Positions 13,677 to 21,950 of a stretch of DNA of 26,755 nt are shown piece after piece. Source of the DNA: Candidatus Pacearchaeota archaeon (lineage in GTDB: Archaea > Nanobdellota > Nanobdellia > Pacearchaeales > GW2011-AR1). The stretch spans positions 1 through 26,755 of the forward strand of contig NZCQ01000019.1 of assembly GCA_002688335.1 (NCBI GenBank), in the 5' to 3' direction. The notes below the pieces were generated by a model, which did not search any database, had not been told where the DNA came from, and worked only from the letters and a program-made list of their open reading frames with translations. Both the position numbers and the translations under genes were made by a program. Position 1 is the stretch's first letter, and each line of letters starts with the position of its first letter.

Positions 13677-15218
13677 ATGGCGGTAGAAAAGATAAAAAAG
13701 GTTGATGAGCTGGAAAAAACTGTTGAAGAACTTAGAAAAATAGGTAAGAAGATAGTTCAATGTCATGGCTGTTTTGACATTGTTCATCCAGGACATCTAG
13801 AACATTTTAAGGATGCAAGGAATCAAGGAGATGTCCTAATAGTCACTGTAACAAAAGATGAATTTGTAGATAAAGGTCCCGGAAGGCCCTTTCACAATCA
13901 AGATAGTAGGGTAAAATTCTTATCAGAGTTAGAATGCATAGACTATGTAGCTTTGAATAATGAAAAAACCGCCATGGAAGTTCTAGGAAGGATTAAACCA
14001 GACGTTTATGTAAAGGGAAAAGAGGTTTTGAATAATTCTGGAGTAGATGCTCAAAATTCAGATAACGGTAAGACTTCTAATCTTAAACTAGAGGAGCAGA
14101 TAGTTAATTCATATGGGGGGAAGCTATATCTAACAGATATGCCTACTTCCTCTTCTTCAAGCATAGCCAATAGAATCTCAAGTTCAATTCCAGAGGAAAC
14201 AAAATCAATGGTTGAAGGAATAAGAATAAATTACACTGATGAACAATTGGCAAGTAAAATAGACTCTTTAAAAGATTTAAAGGTTTTGATAATAGGGGAT
14301 GCAATATTGGATGAGTTTACTTTTTGTGAGATAATGGAAAAGTCAGGCAAAACAGATTTAATCACTACTAAATATAAACAATCAGAAACTCAGCTAGGAG
14401 GAATTTTTGCAATAGCCAATCATCTAGCAGATTTTGTGAATAATGTTAAACTAATAACAGTTGTTGGTTCCAACGATCTAGGGAGAATCTTTGAAGGCGT
14501 AGATAAAAGGGTAGATAATTCCTCGTTCATACAATATGGCGAAAAAACCATAGTCAAGAAAAGATACGTAGACAAATACACTGGTAAGAAAATGTTTGAA
14601 ATATATAACACAGAAGAATTACAAACCTCTAGTGAAAATGAAGAGAAAATTAAAAAGACCATAGATCAAGCCTCATCAGAGTTCGATTTAATAATAGTAG
14701 CAGACTTTGGTCATGGAATGATTACTCAAGGGATAATAGATCAGCTTTCCAAATTCACTGGTTGTCTATCAATAAACTGCCAACTTAATGGGGGGAACAT
14801 GGGATACAATTTTATAACAAAATATAATAGAGCAGATTTTGTTTCCTTAAACGATAAAGAGATCAGATTGCCATTACAAATAAAAGATCCAACAAAAACA
14901 GAGTCAGCCATAGTAGAACTAAGTAAAAGATTACAAGGTTCAAGAATCAACACAACATTAGGAAAGAAAGGCATGGTTTATTATGACACAAATAATTTTC
15001 ACAGGTTCCCTTCCTTCACCTTAGAACCCTTAGACACAATAGGATCTGGAGATGCCGTATTCTGTTTAACATCTCTTCTAGTCTGCAAGGGCATTGAACC
15101 AGAACTCATACCTTTTTTCGGAAACTGCATGGGAGCATTATCAACTAGAATATTCGCAAATCGTAGAAATATTGATTCAACAGAGTTGAATCGATTTGTG
15201 AAATATGTTGTCAAATAA
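13677..15218 (+). CDS. HldE-like bifunctional protein: nucleotidyltransferase then PfkB-type sugar kinase
   Basis: A 513-residue fusion. Residues about 23-170 are a cytidylyltransferase-fold domain like the adenylyltransferase half of HldE/RfaE: HGCFDIVHPGHLEHF with the HxGH motif at 37-40, KGPGRPFHNQDSR (66-78), and a Ser-rich TSSSSSIANRIS near 157-168 in place of the ISTT motif. Residues about 200-513 are a PfkB/ribokinase domain like the heptose 7-phosphate kinase half: LIIGDAILDEF (204-214), LGG (240-242) and DTIGSGDA (453-460) with the catalytic Asp. In bacterial HldE the kinase comes first, so the order is reversed here. It should phosphorylate and nucleotidylate a sugar phosphate, most likely a heptose, but the exact sugar and nucleotide are not proven. 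Confidence 0.88.
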   Translation: MAVEKIKKVDELEKTVEELRKIGKKIVQCHGCFDIVHPGHLEHFKDARNQGDVLIVTVTKDEFVDKGPGRPFHNQDSRVKFLSELECIDYVALNNEKTAMEVLGRIKPDVYVKGKEVLNNSGVDAQNSDNGKTSNLKLEEQIVNSYGGKLYLTDMPTSSSSSIANRISSSIPEETKSMVEGIRINYTDEQLASKIDSLKDLKVLIIGDAILDEFTFCEIMEKSGKTDLITTKYKQSETQLGGIFAIANHLADFVNNVKLITVVGSNDLGRIFEGVDKRVDNSSFIQYGEKTIVKKRYVDKYTGKKMFEIYNTEELQTSSENEEKIKKTIDQASSEFDLIIVADFGHGMITQGIIDQLSKFTGCLSINCQLNGGNMGYNFITKYNRADFVSLNDKEIRLPLQIKDPTKTESAIVELSKRLQGSRINTTLGKKGMVYYDTNNFHRFPSFTLEPLDTIGSGDAVFCLTSLLVCKGIEPELIPFFGNCMGALSTRIFANRRNIDSTELNRFVKYVVK

Positions 15219-15239
15219 AAACAGGGCTTTATAATTCTC

Positions 15240-16178
15240 TCAAAGTTCTCTAAAAAAACTCAAAATAACTGAATCAATCTCGGGAATGTCAAATCCTCGC
15301 ATTACAGAAGCCATACCTTTTCTATCTGTACTTAAGATAATGGAATGTTCTTTAAGTGGATCTGGCATTCCATAAGCTCCTCTGACCAATTCTTCAATAC
15401 TTAAGTCAGTCACCATGTCAACACAAAAAATAGGTTTGTCTTCAATGGCATCAAATAACTTCACACCATTAACTCTATAATTATTAGGACTTAGGTTAAA
15501 CTCCTCACGCATTTCTCCATCTAAGTGTTCTTTAAAAAATTCATCATAACTAAATTCTTCTTGATTGAATTTCTCAGGAAATCCCGGAGTAGATCCTGAT
15601 AATCCGATGCTATTTGCATATACATCCACATCTCCTGAATAAACCATGCTTATAGCATCTCCTCCGCTAACTCTCAGTACATGTGCAACACCAAAACATC
15701 TGCCCAGGTCTCTATAGCTAAGCCCCCATTCAGGCAATAGCTCTTCAATAGTTTTTCCATCCTCATAAGTATCAGGAACTTCTTCAGAAGGAATCCTACT
15801 CATTTGAGTAGATCTAAAATCCCTATACTCTCCTTTAACAGCCTTTATTGGAATATCTAAATCTCCGTTAATCGGTATCAGAACAGAATCGCTAAATCCT
15901 AGTACCACCCTATCTCTATATGGTTTCAACTGTTCTGGAACTTCATATTTATCAAAACTAGCCTGGATCTGAAGATCTTCAAATCTACCAACTTCTCTTA
16001 CAAATCTCACCCTATTAGCAGCCTGATTCAAATCTATGGGGGATTTTCCCTTGACACTTAATCTATGCCCCGATACAATTTTCTCTAACTCTTCTCCATT
16101 CATATCAGGATCAATTGAATAAGCAGTCAGCATAGATCCATTTTCTAGTCTATGTCGATAAGTAGCAATGTCTAACAT
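15240..16178 (-). CDS. Hypothetical protein, possibly with a degenerate Nudix-like C-terminus
   Basis: A 312-residue soluble protein I do not recognise with confidence. Its C-terminal third (EHLDGEMREEFNLS at about 217-230, then VNGVKLFDAIEDKPIFCVDMVTDLS, then an E-containing strand) follows the order of helix and strands seen in Nudix folds, but the full Nudix box (REx2EExG) is not there, so an inactive or divergent relative is only a suggestion. The start is leaderless with TTTATAAA at 16200-16207. It is convergent with the HldE-like gene, about 20 bp apart. It lies in tandem with the unknown gene at 16258, which has its own promoter. Confidence 0.6.
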   Translation of the reverse strand: MLDIATYRHRLENGSMLTAYSIDPDMNGEELEKIVSGHRLSVKGKSPIDLNQAANRVRFVREVGRFEDLQIQASFDKYEVPEQLKPYRDRVVLGFSDSVLIPINGDLDIPIKAVKGEYRDFRSTQMSRIPSEEVPDTYEDGKTIEELLPEWGLSYRDLGRCFGVAHVLRVSGGDAISMVYSGDVDVYANSIGLSGSTPGFPEKFNQEEFSYDEFFKEHLDGEMREEFNLSPNNYRVNGVKLFDAIEDKPIFCVDMVTDLSIEELVRGAYGMPDPLKEHSIILSTDRKGMASVMRGFDIPEIDSVILSFFREL

Positions 16179-16199
16179 AAACCTTCTTACAAAAAACTA

Positions 16200-16207
16200 T
16201 TTATAAA
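16200..16207 (-). promoter_or_regulatory. TATA box of the unknown gene ending at 15240
   Basis: A perfect TTTATAAA centred 25.5 nt before the start at 16178. Confidence 0.6.
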
Positions 16208-16257
16208 AGTTTATATCCTCCATCATATAACAGGAAATTCAGTCAAATCTTCCTACA

Positions 16258-16719
16258 TCAAATCTCCCAATCCTTTACCAATTGAAATCTCTCTAACTCT
16301 TTCAGATCTCCTGGGAAGGGAAGTGCTAGTTCACAATCACAATAACGATCCCCTTCCTTTTTGTGAAAAATATATCTCCCGTGTTCCCCATCATACTCAA
16401 AATCTATTGTAGAATATTCAGTTTCATGATGGAACTTAGGGTTCCCTACCGCTTCAAGTTTAGATGGAGTGCCCACATATAACTTAAGATGATGATGCAA
16501 CCAATCATCCCACATCCTACCATGTAATCCAGATAGTATGTAAAATCTTTCACCATCTCTAGATACATTATTTATTAAAATCTTAGCATTATCTATTACA
16601 TCTGGATCATCACAACTATGGCAAACAATCTCCAACCCCTTATCACTTTCAAAAAAGTCAAAATAAGGTGTACCAAGATCCTTTTTTCTGGAGATGTAAA
16701 CTTTATTATCGCCTTTCAT
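16258..16719 (-). CDS. Hypothetical protein, 153 residues
   Basis: I do not recognise this protein. It is soluble and rich in His, Asp and Cys (VCHSCDDPD near 32-40, DDWLHHHLKLY near 71-81, CDCELALPFPGD near 133-144), so metal binding is possible but unproven. The predicted content is mainly beta strands. The start at 16719 follows a TTTATAAA box centred 25.5 nt upstream. It stands alone as a transcription unit. Confidence 0.6.
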   Translation of the reverse strand: MKGDNKVYISRKKDLGTPYFDFFESDKGLEIVCHSCDDPDVIDNAKILINNVSRDGERFYILSGLHGRMWDDWLHHHLKLYVGTPSKLEAVGNPKFHHETEYSTIDFEYDGEHGRYIFHKKEGDRYCDCELALPFPGDLKELERFQLVKDWEI

Positions 16720-16740
16720 AATCTAACAATTTAATATCTA

Positions 16741-16748
16741 TTTATAAA
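16741..16748 (-). promoter_or_regulatory. TATA box of the unknown gene ending at 16258
   Basis: A perfect TTTATAAA centred 25.5 nt before the start at 16719. Confidence 0.6.
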
Positions 16749-16816
16749 AATTAGTATAGTTTAGGAGATATATAATCTTTGAACAAACAATATTAAAAGA
16801 TCGCAAGCCCAAAAGT

Positions 16817-16824
16817 AATATAAA
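16817..16824 (+). promoter_or_regulatory. TATA box of the MFS transporter gene
   Basis: AATATAAA centred 26.5 nt before the ATG at 16847. Confidence 0.5.
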
Positions 16825-16846
16825 GAATAACAACTCTTTCTAAAAA

Positions 16847-18034
16847 ATGCCATTACTAAACAAAATAAAAAACTTATTCAACACCAAGATCGGAAGATTA
16901 TCTCTAATTACTCTTATTTCCTCTCTGGCATTTGCTTTTAACGACGTTGTCTGGGCACTTTACTTAGACAGATTCTTGCAAGGAACTGCAAGAGTAGGAT
17001 TCTTCTCTGCATTATTAACCATCATCTCATTCTTTTCATATTTCTTATTAGTTCCTTATATAGAAAGAAATGGCAAAACTAAAACCTACTTAAGATCTTT
17101 AATTTTCTTTGTCTTTATCTACGCATTGTTCTCAATAAACACCAATTTTTATGTTTTTGTCATCCTTGCATTCGGAGCAGCAATAGCCGAGACATTAAGG
17201 GTTACTAGCAGAGGGGTTATAGTAAAAGACAACTCTCACAAAAAATCTCTTTCAAAAAATCAAGGAATTCATCTGACTTTTGAAAATTTAGCTTGGCTAA
17301 TTGGTCCAGTTATCGCTGGAATTGTCGCAGCAAAATACGGCATAAACCTAGTATATTTGCTAAGCGCTTTATTTTTATTACTATCTGTTATCACATTCAA
17401 ATTATCAGAAATAAAAAACATGGAAGTCAAGGAAAAAACCAATGTAAATATGGTTAAAAATTTCTTTAATTTCTTTAAAGATAAAGATAGAATAATCGCA
17501 TATATATTTGGAGGAGTTGTTGGTTTGTGGTCTTCGTTAATTTACATATACATGCCATTATATATAGTTAGAAGCGGGCTAGGTCTAGAGTGGATCGGTT
17601 ACCTTGCAGCAGCCGTCACAATTCATTTAGTTTTATTTGAATATTTCTTTGGCAAGCTAGCAGGAAAAATCGGATTCAAGAATATATTTAGATTAGGGTT
17701 TTTGACAATCGCTCTTTTTTGTATGCTCTCTTTCTTATTAACAGATATTTACCTAATCTTGTTAGCACTTAGCTTTACAGGTATCGGCATAGCTATGTTA
17801 GAACCAACAACTGAAGCATACTTCTTCGACATTTTAGACAAGAAAGAATCTCTAAGTTTTTACGGACCATATAATACAACTAGCGTTGTAAATAAATTCA
17901 TAGGAAGATTCTCTAGTGCAATCGTATTGTTATTCCTACCGTTCAAGTTTATCTTTATCTTATTCGCAATATTCATGTTCATCCTATTTACAATAACATT
18001 TAAGATGAGAGATGTAATCGAGGATGAGAAATAA
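16847..18034 (+). CDS. MFS transporter
   Basis: The 395-residue integral membrane protein has about twelve hydrophobic segments in two halves split by a charged loop near residues 185-215 (SEIKNMEVKEKTNVN...), the layout of the major facilitator superfamily. Between TM2 and TM3 lies an ERNGKTKTYLR loop, which corresponds to the family's basic A-motif loop. The repeat in the second half is GKLAGKIGFKN. The length is normal for the family. The substrate is not evident; sugars, drugs or metabolites are all possible. It is a single leaderless unit followed 53 bp later by an SDR gene with its own promoter. Confidence 0.88.
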   Translation: MPLLNKIKNLFNTKIGRLSLITLISSLAFAFNDVVWALYLDRFLQGTARVGFFSALLTIISFFSYFLLVPYIERNGKTKTYLRSLIFFVFIYALFSINTNFYVFVILAFGAAIAETLRVTSRGVIVKDNSHKKSLSKNQGIHLTFENLAWLIGPVIAGIVAAKYGINLVYLLSALFLLLSVITFKLSEIKNMEVKEKTNVNMVKNFFNFFKDKDRIIAYIFGGVVGLWSSLIYIYMPLYIVRSGLGLEWIGYLAAAVTIHLVLFEYFFGKLAGKIGFKNIFRLGFLTIALFCMLSFLLTDIYLILLALSFTGIGIAMLEPTTEAYFFDILDKKESLSFYGPYNTTSVVNKFIGRFSSAIVLLFLPFKFIFILFAIFMFILFTITFKMRDVIEDEK

Positions 18035-18058
18035 AAACTTATTTTGAATACATAAATC

Positions 18059-18064
18059 TTTAAA
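18059..18064 (+). promoter_or_regulatory. TATA box of the SDR gene at 18088
   Basis: TTTAAA centred 26.5 nt before the ATG at 18088, preceded by ACATAAATC as at 4561. Confidence 0.5.
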
Positions 18065-18087
18065 AACAATCTCCAATTTCTACCCTC

Positions 18088-19311
18088 ATGGACCCTTCAT
18101 TATTCCAAACCTTAGATCCTTTATTAGAATCTAACGATAAACCTCTAACAACCTTTAAAGACCCTAGGATTGCAGGATTACAAGCCATTACTGATCTTGT
18201 TTTTTCTAATGCCGGAAGTTATAAAGATTTCAACAGTGTGGATATAACCGAATTTTTTAGAATTGAGGAACAATTCAGCGCAGGGTATGAGAGAACAAAG
18301 TCTACCATAGAAAATGCCATCAATTCTAGATTATCCAATAATCATCCTTTATTTAATCAGCTAACTCCAATTATCTCAGCTTATTCAGCTCTCTTAGAAG
18401 ATGGTAACTCTAGCGAACTAGAACTAAGATTACAAAAAATCTCCAAAGGAGGCATAGACAGGCCTCTCAAACTACTATCTGGAACATACTTAGATCCAGA
18501 CTCAGATTCATATTCATTTGAAGGAGAGAGGGTTCTTATCACGGGTTCAGATACTGGAATTGGAAGAGCAACAGCACTAGAGTTTGCAAGAAGGGGAGCC
18601 AAGGTAGCATTACATTATCCAACAGAAAGATTTTCAACAGGAGCCTTCTCTGTAGTGGATTTAATTAGCGAATCGGGGAGAGAGGCACAAGCCTTTCCCG
18701 GAGATTTTAGAGATCTAGAAAATATTAAACATTTCACAGATAAAGCAATATATTATCTAGGAGGATTAGACGTTCTTGTTAACAATGCAGGAATAACTCT
18801 TAACAAACCATTTGAAGATACAACTCCTGAAGATTTTCACGCCTTGATTAACGCCAATCTTGGAGGAACTTATTTTGTATCCCAATCAGCTCTACCTCAT
18901 TTAATAGAATCAAAAGGACAAATCATCAACTTGTCTTCACCACATGGAATTCGAGGAATGCCAGGACATTCAGTTTATGCAGCAACAAAAGGATCCATAG
19001 CCTCATTAACAACTCAACTTGCATTAGAATTTACTGATAAGATAAGAGTAAATTCTATTAACCCAGTTTGGGTCACTGGCTCAAATCATTTTTACTTACT
19101 TCCTGATGAAAATTTCTCAGTATTAAAAACCAAGGATGGAAGAAAAGAAGCAAACACTCCAGAAAATTTTGCAAATGATATCGCTAGGTTAGCATCAAGA
19201 AATATAACGGGACAAAATATTGGTTATGATGGACTCACAAGTGCAGATATTGACTTAGGACCCAACCCTTCTGAAATGCCAAAAGAAAAATGGGGCGGCA
19301 TATATATGTGA
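18088..19311 (+). CDS. Short-chain dehydrogenase/reductase with an N-terminal helical domain
   Basis: A 407-residue protein. Residues about 148-385 form a classical SDR: nucleotide-binding TGSDTGIG (152-159), NNAG (232-235), NLSSPHG with catalytic Ser near 283, and YAATK (297-301, YxxxK). Classical SDRs are about 250 residues long; here about 145 extra residues precede the domain. They are helical, with no motif I know, and no membrane segment. The reaction is NAD(P)-dependent oxidation or reduction of an alcohol or sugar; the substrate is unknown. The extra domain may bind a partner or substrate. The start at 18088 is supported by the TATA box, so the extension appears genuine. Confidence 0.85.
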   Translation: MDPSLFQTLDPLLESNDKPLTTFKDPRIAGLQAITDLVFSNAGSYKDFNSVDITEFFRIEEQFSAGYERTKSTIENAINSRLSNNHPLFNQLTPIISAYSALLEDGNSSELELRLQKISKGGIDRPLKLLSGTYLDPDSDSYSFEGERVLITGSDTGIGRATALEFARRGAKVALHYPTERFSTGAFSVVDLISESGREAQAFPGDFRDLENIKHFTDKAIYYLGGLDVLVNNAGITLNKPFEDTTPEDFHALINANLGGTYFVSQSALPHLIESKGQIINLSSPHGIRGMPGHSVYAATKGSIASLTTQLALEFTDKIRVNSINPVWVTGSNHFYLLPDENFSVLKTKDGRKEANTPENFANDIARLASRNITGQNIGYDGLTSADIDLGPNPSEMPKEKWGGIYM

Positions 19312-19325
19312 TTGACTGTAATTAA

Positions 19326-19333
19326 TATTAAAT
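19326..19333 (+). promoter_or_regulatory. TATA-like box of the HD gene at 19356
   Basis: An AT-rich TATTAAAT stretch centred about 26.5 nt before the ATG at 19356. Confidence 0.4.
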
Positions 19334-19355
19334 ATGACTTATCCTTACTAAAAAA

Positions 19356-20084
19356 ATGAACCACTCGCTAAAAGACTACAAACCAATGGATTATAGGGAT
19401 TGGATTATTGGAGATGAAGCAAGAAATGGTGCGAATATCAAAAGATTGGGGATTTTAAATGAAAAAGAATTAACAATATTGGAAGCAGCTATACCTTATC
19501 AAGATCAAAGAAATGATCCAGGACAGGCAGAAATAGTTGCTTATTTTGCAGTTAAACTTCTTGACTATCTTCCTGGAAAAAGAGAAGTTGTTGTTCCAGC
19601 AGCAATTCTACACGATACCGGTTTTCATGGAGGAGATTCTGGCGAATGGCTTAGATTAGTTAGATCAGGAGAAGCTTATGAAACAGAAGAAAAACGAAGG
19701 CCGCATCAAAATAGAGGATGCTTAATAGCTGGAAGAGTTCTAGAAAGGGTAGGCTATAGCGAAAAACATCAAAACGAAATAGCAGATATAATAGGAGATC
19801 ACGATACAAGAAAATTACCTACCACCGAAAGTGGAACCATAATGAGAGCTGCAGATTTATTATGGAGAGTTACTTATCCTCATGATAAGCTATATACACA
19901 TGATTTACCTGACTGTCAGACTAGGGAAGGCTTGAGAAAATATGTATGTGATGATATCTTTGATATAGGTCCAGATGAAACTGCTTTGAAAAAGCTAGAA
20001 GGAATCTCTAGAACTCTGGGAGAAATCGAACTAGAAAATACCTTGGATTTTATATTTGGTAATGGAGATACTAGAACGCACTAA
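19356..20084 (+). CDS. HD-domain phosphohydrolase
   Basis: A 242-residue soluble protein with a complete HD signature: ILHDTGFHGG (His86-Asp87), RPHQNRG (His117), IGDHDTRK (His149) and MRAADLLWR (Asp167). HD enzymes hydrolyse nucleotides or phosphate esters using a metal centre. The order and spacing are regular, so activity is expected; the substrate is unknown. It ends 10 bp from the stop of the convergent DUF457-like gene. It could be a phosphatase for the neighbouring sugar-phosphate pathway, but nothing in the sequence proves that. Confidence 0.82.
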   Translation: MNHSLKDYKPMDYRDWIIGDEARNGANIKRLGILNEKELTILEAAIPYQDQRNDPGQAEIVAYFAVKLLDYLPGKREVVVPAAILHDTGFHGGDSGEWLRLVRSGEAYETEEKRRPHQNRGCLIAGRVLERVGYSEKHQNEIADIIGDHDTRKLPTTESGTIMRAADLLWRVTYPHDKLYTHDLPDCQTREGLRKYVCDDIFDIGPDETALKKLEGISRTLGEIELENTLDFIFGNGDTRTH

Positions 20085-20094
20085 CTAATTTTCA

Positions 20095-20607
20095 TCAAAA
20101 ATAATCATCCACTTTTAACTTAAACTCCATCCAAAATATCCAAAAGAATAATAGCAAGGTATTAAGGGCTATTAACCAAAAACTCGCAGATCCGGGCAGC
20201 AAGGATATCAAATTCAATCCATATAAAACATCTGAAAACGGGTAAAATAATCTTGCACCATCTCTTAATACAGAGTCTAGAATAATGTGGAGCAAGCTAC
20301 CTGCAGCAAAAATAAATGCTATTAAATGCAATTTCAAATGCCTCTCTCTAACCTTAGAACTTTTAATATTAAACTTCAAGATAACCAATCCCAATATCAG
20401 GAATATAAGTGGAGTAAATAATGAATGTAAGAAAGCCCTTTGCAAATCTGGAAACTGAAAAATATACTCAATATCCGGGAAAATCCCCGCAATCGCAGCT
20501 ATAAGAATATAGTATCTAGGAAATCGATAATTGTTCTTTACAAAATATTCTCTAAATAGCTCTATTAATATGATACTAACGAGAACATGAGTTGTTGTAT
20601 ATGGCAT
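20095..20607 (-). CDS. Membrane protein of the YdjM/DUF457 metal-dependent hydrolase family
   Basis: The 170-residue protein has about four membrane segments and the family's polar motifs: TTHVLVS at the N-terminus, GIFPDIEYIF (41-50) with PDxE, FLHSLFTP and LLHIILDSV, giving the conserved His and Asp residues. The family is annotated as an inner-membrane hydrolase, but its substrate is unknown. Unlike its neighbours it seems to have a short 5' leader: the TATA box at 20646-20653 is 42.5 nt upstream, and an upstream TAG at 20626-20628 in frame rules out a longer protein. A weak AGGT element lies about 9 nt before the start. Confidence 0.75.
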   Translation of the reverse strand: MPYTTTHVLVSIILIELFREYFVKNNYRFPRYYILIAAIAGIFPDIEYIFQFPDLQRAFLHSLFTPLIFLILGLVILKFNIKSSKVRERHLKLHLIAFIFAAGSLLHIILDSVLRDGARLFYPFSDVLYGLNLISLLPGSASFWLIALNTLLLFFWIFWMEFKLKVDDYF

Positions 20608-20645
20608 TTTTATCCGACCTATTTCCTAATAGATATAGAATGAAG

Positions 20646-20653
20646 TTTATAAA
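20646..20653 (-). promoter_or_regulatory. TATA box of the DUF457-like gene, unusually far from its start
   Basis: TTTATAAA centred 42.5 nt before the start at 20607, predicting a leader of about 17 nt instead of a leaderless message. Confidence 0.5.
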
Positions 20654-20754
20654 ATTTGGTTAACTGCAAATCATCTCTTACACATTATCAAGAAATGTAA
20701 TCCAATCTCTATTATAACAATTCTTAAAAACAATCTGTAACAAGATTTTTCTAT

Positions 20755-21630
20755 ATGAAAGCAGACTTACACATGCACGGGCCAATAGGATTCCAAGATT
20801 ATTGGTTGAAGAAACAAGGTTATCTGGGAAAGAACTTATTGAAAGAAATTGCTGATTCTTGTTATGAAAGAGATTTAGATATTTGTGCAATCACAAGTGA
20901 GGAAGATGAAATTCCAAAAGGATCGTTACACGACAGATTTAATTGGTTAAAGGATAAATATGCTAATGATATTCCTCAAGGATATGAAACCGACACACTT
21001 GGAGATAACGTTCTAATTGTAACTCATGAAAATAAAAAGCTATATCTAGTTAATGGACAAACTGTCAGAACAGGAAAAGCAGGTGATCAATTATTTAAGG
21101 GAAATACCATGGACTATCTGGTCATTGGAACAAATCAAATCCCCAATCATGAAAGCATTGATGATACTGTCAAAAGAGTTTCTGAGATTCCAGATATTCT
21201 TGGAGGAGCCGAACACGCTTTATGTACTGCCCATGGGGGGATGGGTAGAGAAAAGGTAGAGGCATTATTTCCTTACATGGATTTTATAGAGGGCCATAAT
21301 TCTCAATTAATATGGCCTGTTCCATCATTTGTCCCCAAATTTGGAGATTACAGAAGAGGACTGAATAAGGAAGCACAGACATTGGCTGATGAATTAGGGG
21401 TTTCCTGGATAGCAACTTCTGATGCCCATAGAATCCAAGACGCAGGGCTATCTTATATAGAATTCAACTCTGAATATATAGATGCTGATACGGGTGATGA
21501 TTTACTAAACAGCTTAAGTGGGGTGATTGCATTGGGAGAGTTTGAGAATCATTGCCATTATCAAGATATGGTTTCATGGGCAAAATGGGTTTCAAAATTA
21601 ATGATTGGATTAAAACTTGGAAAGGTATAA
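20755..21630 (+). CDS. PHP-domain phosphoesterase
   Basis: A 291-residue PHP-superfamily protein: DLHMHG at the N-terminus (His6, His8), ITSEEDE (46-52), a central Gly-Gln (NGQTV), TAHGGM near 159-164, and ATSDAHR near 223-229, covering the four PHP motifs with most metal ligands. PHP proteins hydrolyse phosphoesters, from histidinol phosphate to nucleotides. The substrate is not evident. The start is placed after an AT-rich TTAAAA stretch about 29 nt upstream. A degenerate relative is encoded on the other strand, about 300 bp downstream. Confidence 0.82.
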   Translation: MKADLHMHGPIGFQDYWLKKQGYLGKNLLKEIADSCYERDLDICAITSEEDEIPKGSLHDRFNWLKDKYANDIPQGYETDTLGDNVLIVTHENKKLYLVNGQTVRTGKAGDQLFKGNTMDYLVIGTNQIPNHESIDDTVKRVSEIPDILGGAEHALCTAHGGMGREKVEALFPYMDFIEGHNSQLIWPVPSFVPKFGDYRRGLNKEAQTLADELGVSWIATSDAHRIQDAGLSYIEFNSEYIDADTGDDLLNSLSGVIALGEFENHCHYQDMVSWAKWVSKLMIGLKLGKV

Positions 21631-21662
21631 ATAGCAAATTCAAGGATCTTTATTGTGAGAAA

Positions 21663-21950
21663 TCACCAAAGATCTCCAACCTCTTCTCCTAGTTCTCTCT
21701 TAATATCCCTATAATAACTTTCAAATGGAAGAGGATATGCTCCATGCCTTGGTTTATATCTTTCTCTAAATTCATCAGCCAGTTCAGGAATAACTTCAAG
21801 CTCTTCTTTTTTCCAAAGCCAAAACCCTCTTTCCATAACTCTTGCAAACCCTAATAGCGGATTATCAGGATTTTTTTCTCGAAGTTTCTTATAAGCAAGA
21901 CGCGCCAGATATTCTGCAGATTCTCTATCAAAAGCACCTTCATTAAACAT
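21663..21950 (-). CDS. Small hypothetical protein, second gene of the PHP-like operon
   Basis: The 95-residue protein is charged and helical, rich in Glu, Arg and Trp, with no motif I recognise. Its start overlaps the end of the PHP-like gene by 8 bp, so the two are co-transcribed and probably coupled. Possibly an accessory or partner subunit of that protein; this is inferred from the overlap alone. Confidence 0.65.
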   Translation of the reverse strand: MFNEGAFDRESAEYLARLAYKKLREKNPDNPLLGFARVMERGFWLWKKEELEVIPELADEFRERYKPRHGAYPLPFESYYRDIKRELGEEVGDLW

